This document shows positions 6,556 to 6,615 of a DNA stretch of 6,615 nucleotides, one piece after another. Where the stretch lies: assembly GCA_900546825.1 (NCBI GenBank), contig UREE01000085.1, positions 1 through 6,615 on the forward strand, read 5' to 3'. Each line of letters begins with the position of its first letter. The first letter of the stretch is position 1. This stretch comes from an uncultured Collinsella sp. GTDB lineage: Bacteria > Actinomycetota > Coriobacteriia > Coriobacteriales > Coriobacteriaceae. Under the pieces are notes generated by a model. That model saw nothing but the letters and a program-made list of their open reading frames with translations. It was not told the origin of the DNA and did no database searches. The translations under genes were made by a program, and so were the position numbers.

Positions 6556-6615
6556 GCGGGTAGTCATTGGGTGTTCCTATAGTTTTGTCAACCGTCGGGG
6601 CTACTCCCGGTAGGG
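6556..6615. other. Non-coding right edge, unassigned
   Basis: No gene is supported in the last 60 bases. On the minus strand TTGACA (6591-6586) is a perfect -35 hexamer, but the hexamer 17 bases on is AATGAC, a poor -10. A short CTAC/GTAG pair around TCCCG (about 6601-6613) lies at the edge. This may be the start of a neighbouring regulatory region or an element end cut off by the window. Confidence 0.3.

Overview
The window is GC-rich, densely coding bacterial DNA with strong G/C preference at third codon positions. The gene set (a 6-phospho-beta-glucosidase, an AraC-type regulator, a large cytosolic glycosidase and an RpiR-type regulator) suits a gut carbohydrate fermenter. Overall style suggests a high-GC Gram-positive such as Collinsella or another Coriobacteriia; that placement is inferred, because no taxonomic marker gene is present.

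Layout from left to right. (1) Positions 95-1534, minus strand: a GH1 6-phospho-beta-glucosidase with its own strong ribosome binding site. (2) A 255-base gap (1535-1789) holding the upstream region of that gene, including a striking self-complementary element at 1579-1603. (3) Positions 1790-2782, minus strand: an AraC-family regulator with an N-terminal cupin-like sensor. (4) A 114-base divergent intergenic region with a readable plus-strand promoter and a short direct repeat just upstream of its -35. (5) Positions 2897-5485, plus strand: an 862-residue cytosolic glycoside hydrolase resembling the GH106 alpha-L-rhamnosidase group, closed by a clear intrinsic terminator at 5513-5550. (6) Positions 5599-6453, plus strand: an RpiR/MurR-type regulator (helix-turn-helix plus SIS domain). 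(7) A 162-base tail with a perfect 18-bp inverted repeat, a nearby degenerate copy of one arm, and unassigned sequence to the window edge.

The likely logic is a carbohydrate-use locus with local regulators. The AraC protein sits head-to-head with the GH106-like gene and is its most probable regulator. The GH1 enzyme hydrolyses phosphorylated beta-glucosides delivered by a PTS transporter that is not in the window. The RpiR protein is separated from the GH106-like gene by a terminator and may control the GH1 gene, itself, or genes to the right. Neither hydrolase has a signal peptide, so both should act in the cytoplasm on imported substrates.

No tRNA, rRNA, CRISPR array, transposase or prophage gene was found. 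I did not find a clearly new multi-gene system. The points most worth checking are the divergent GH106-like enzyme and its regulator, and the terminal inverted repeat, which may be a dispersed element.
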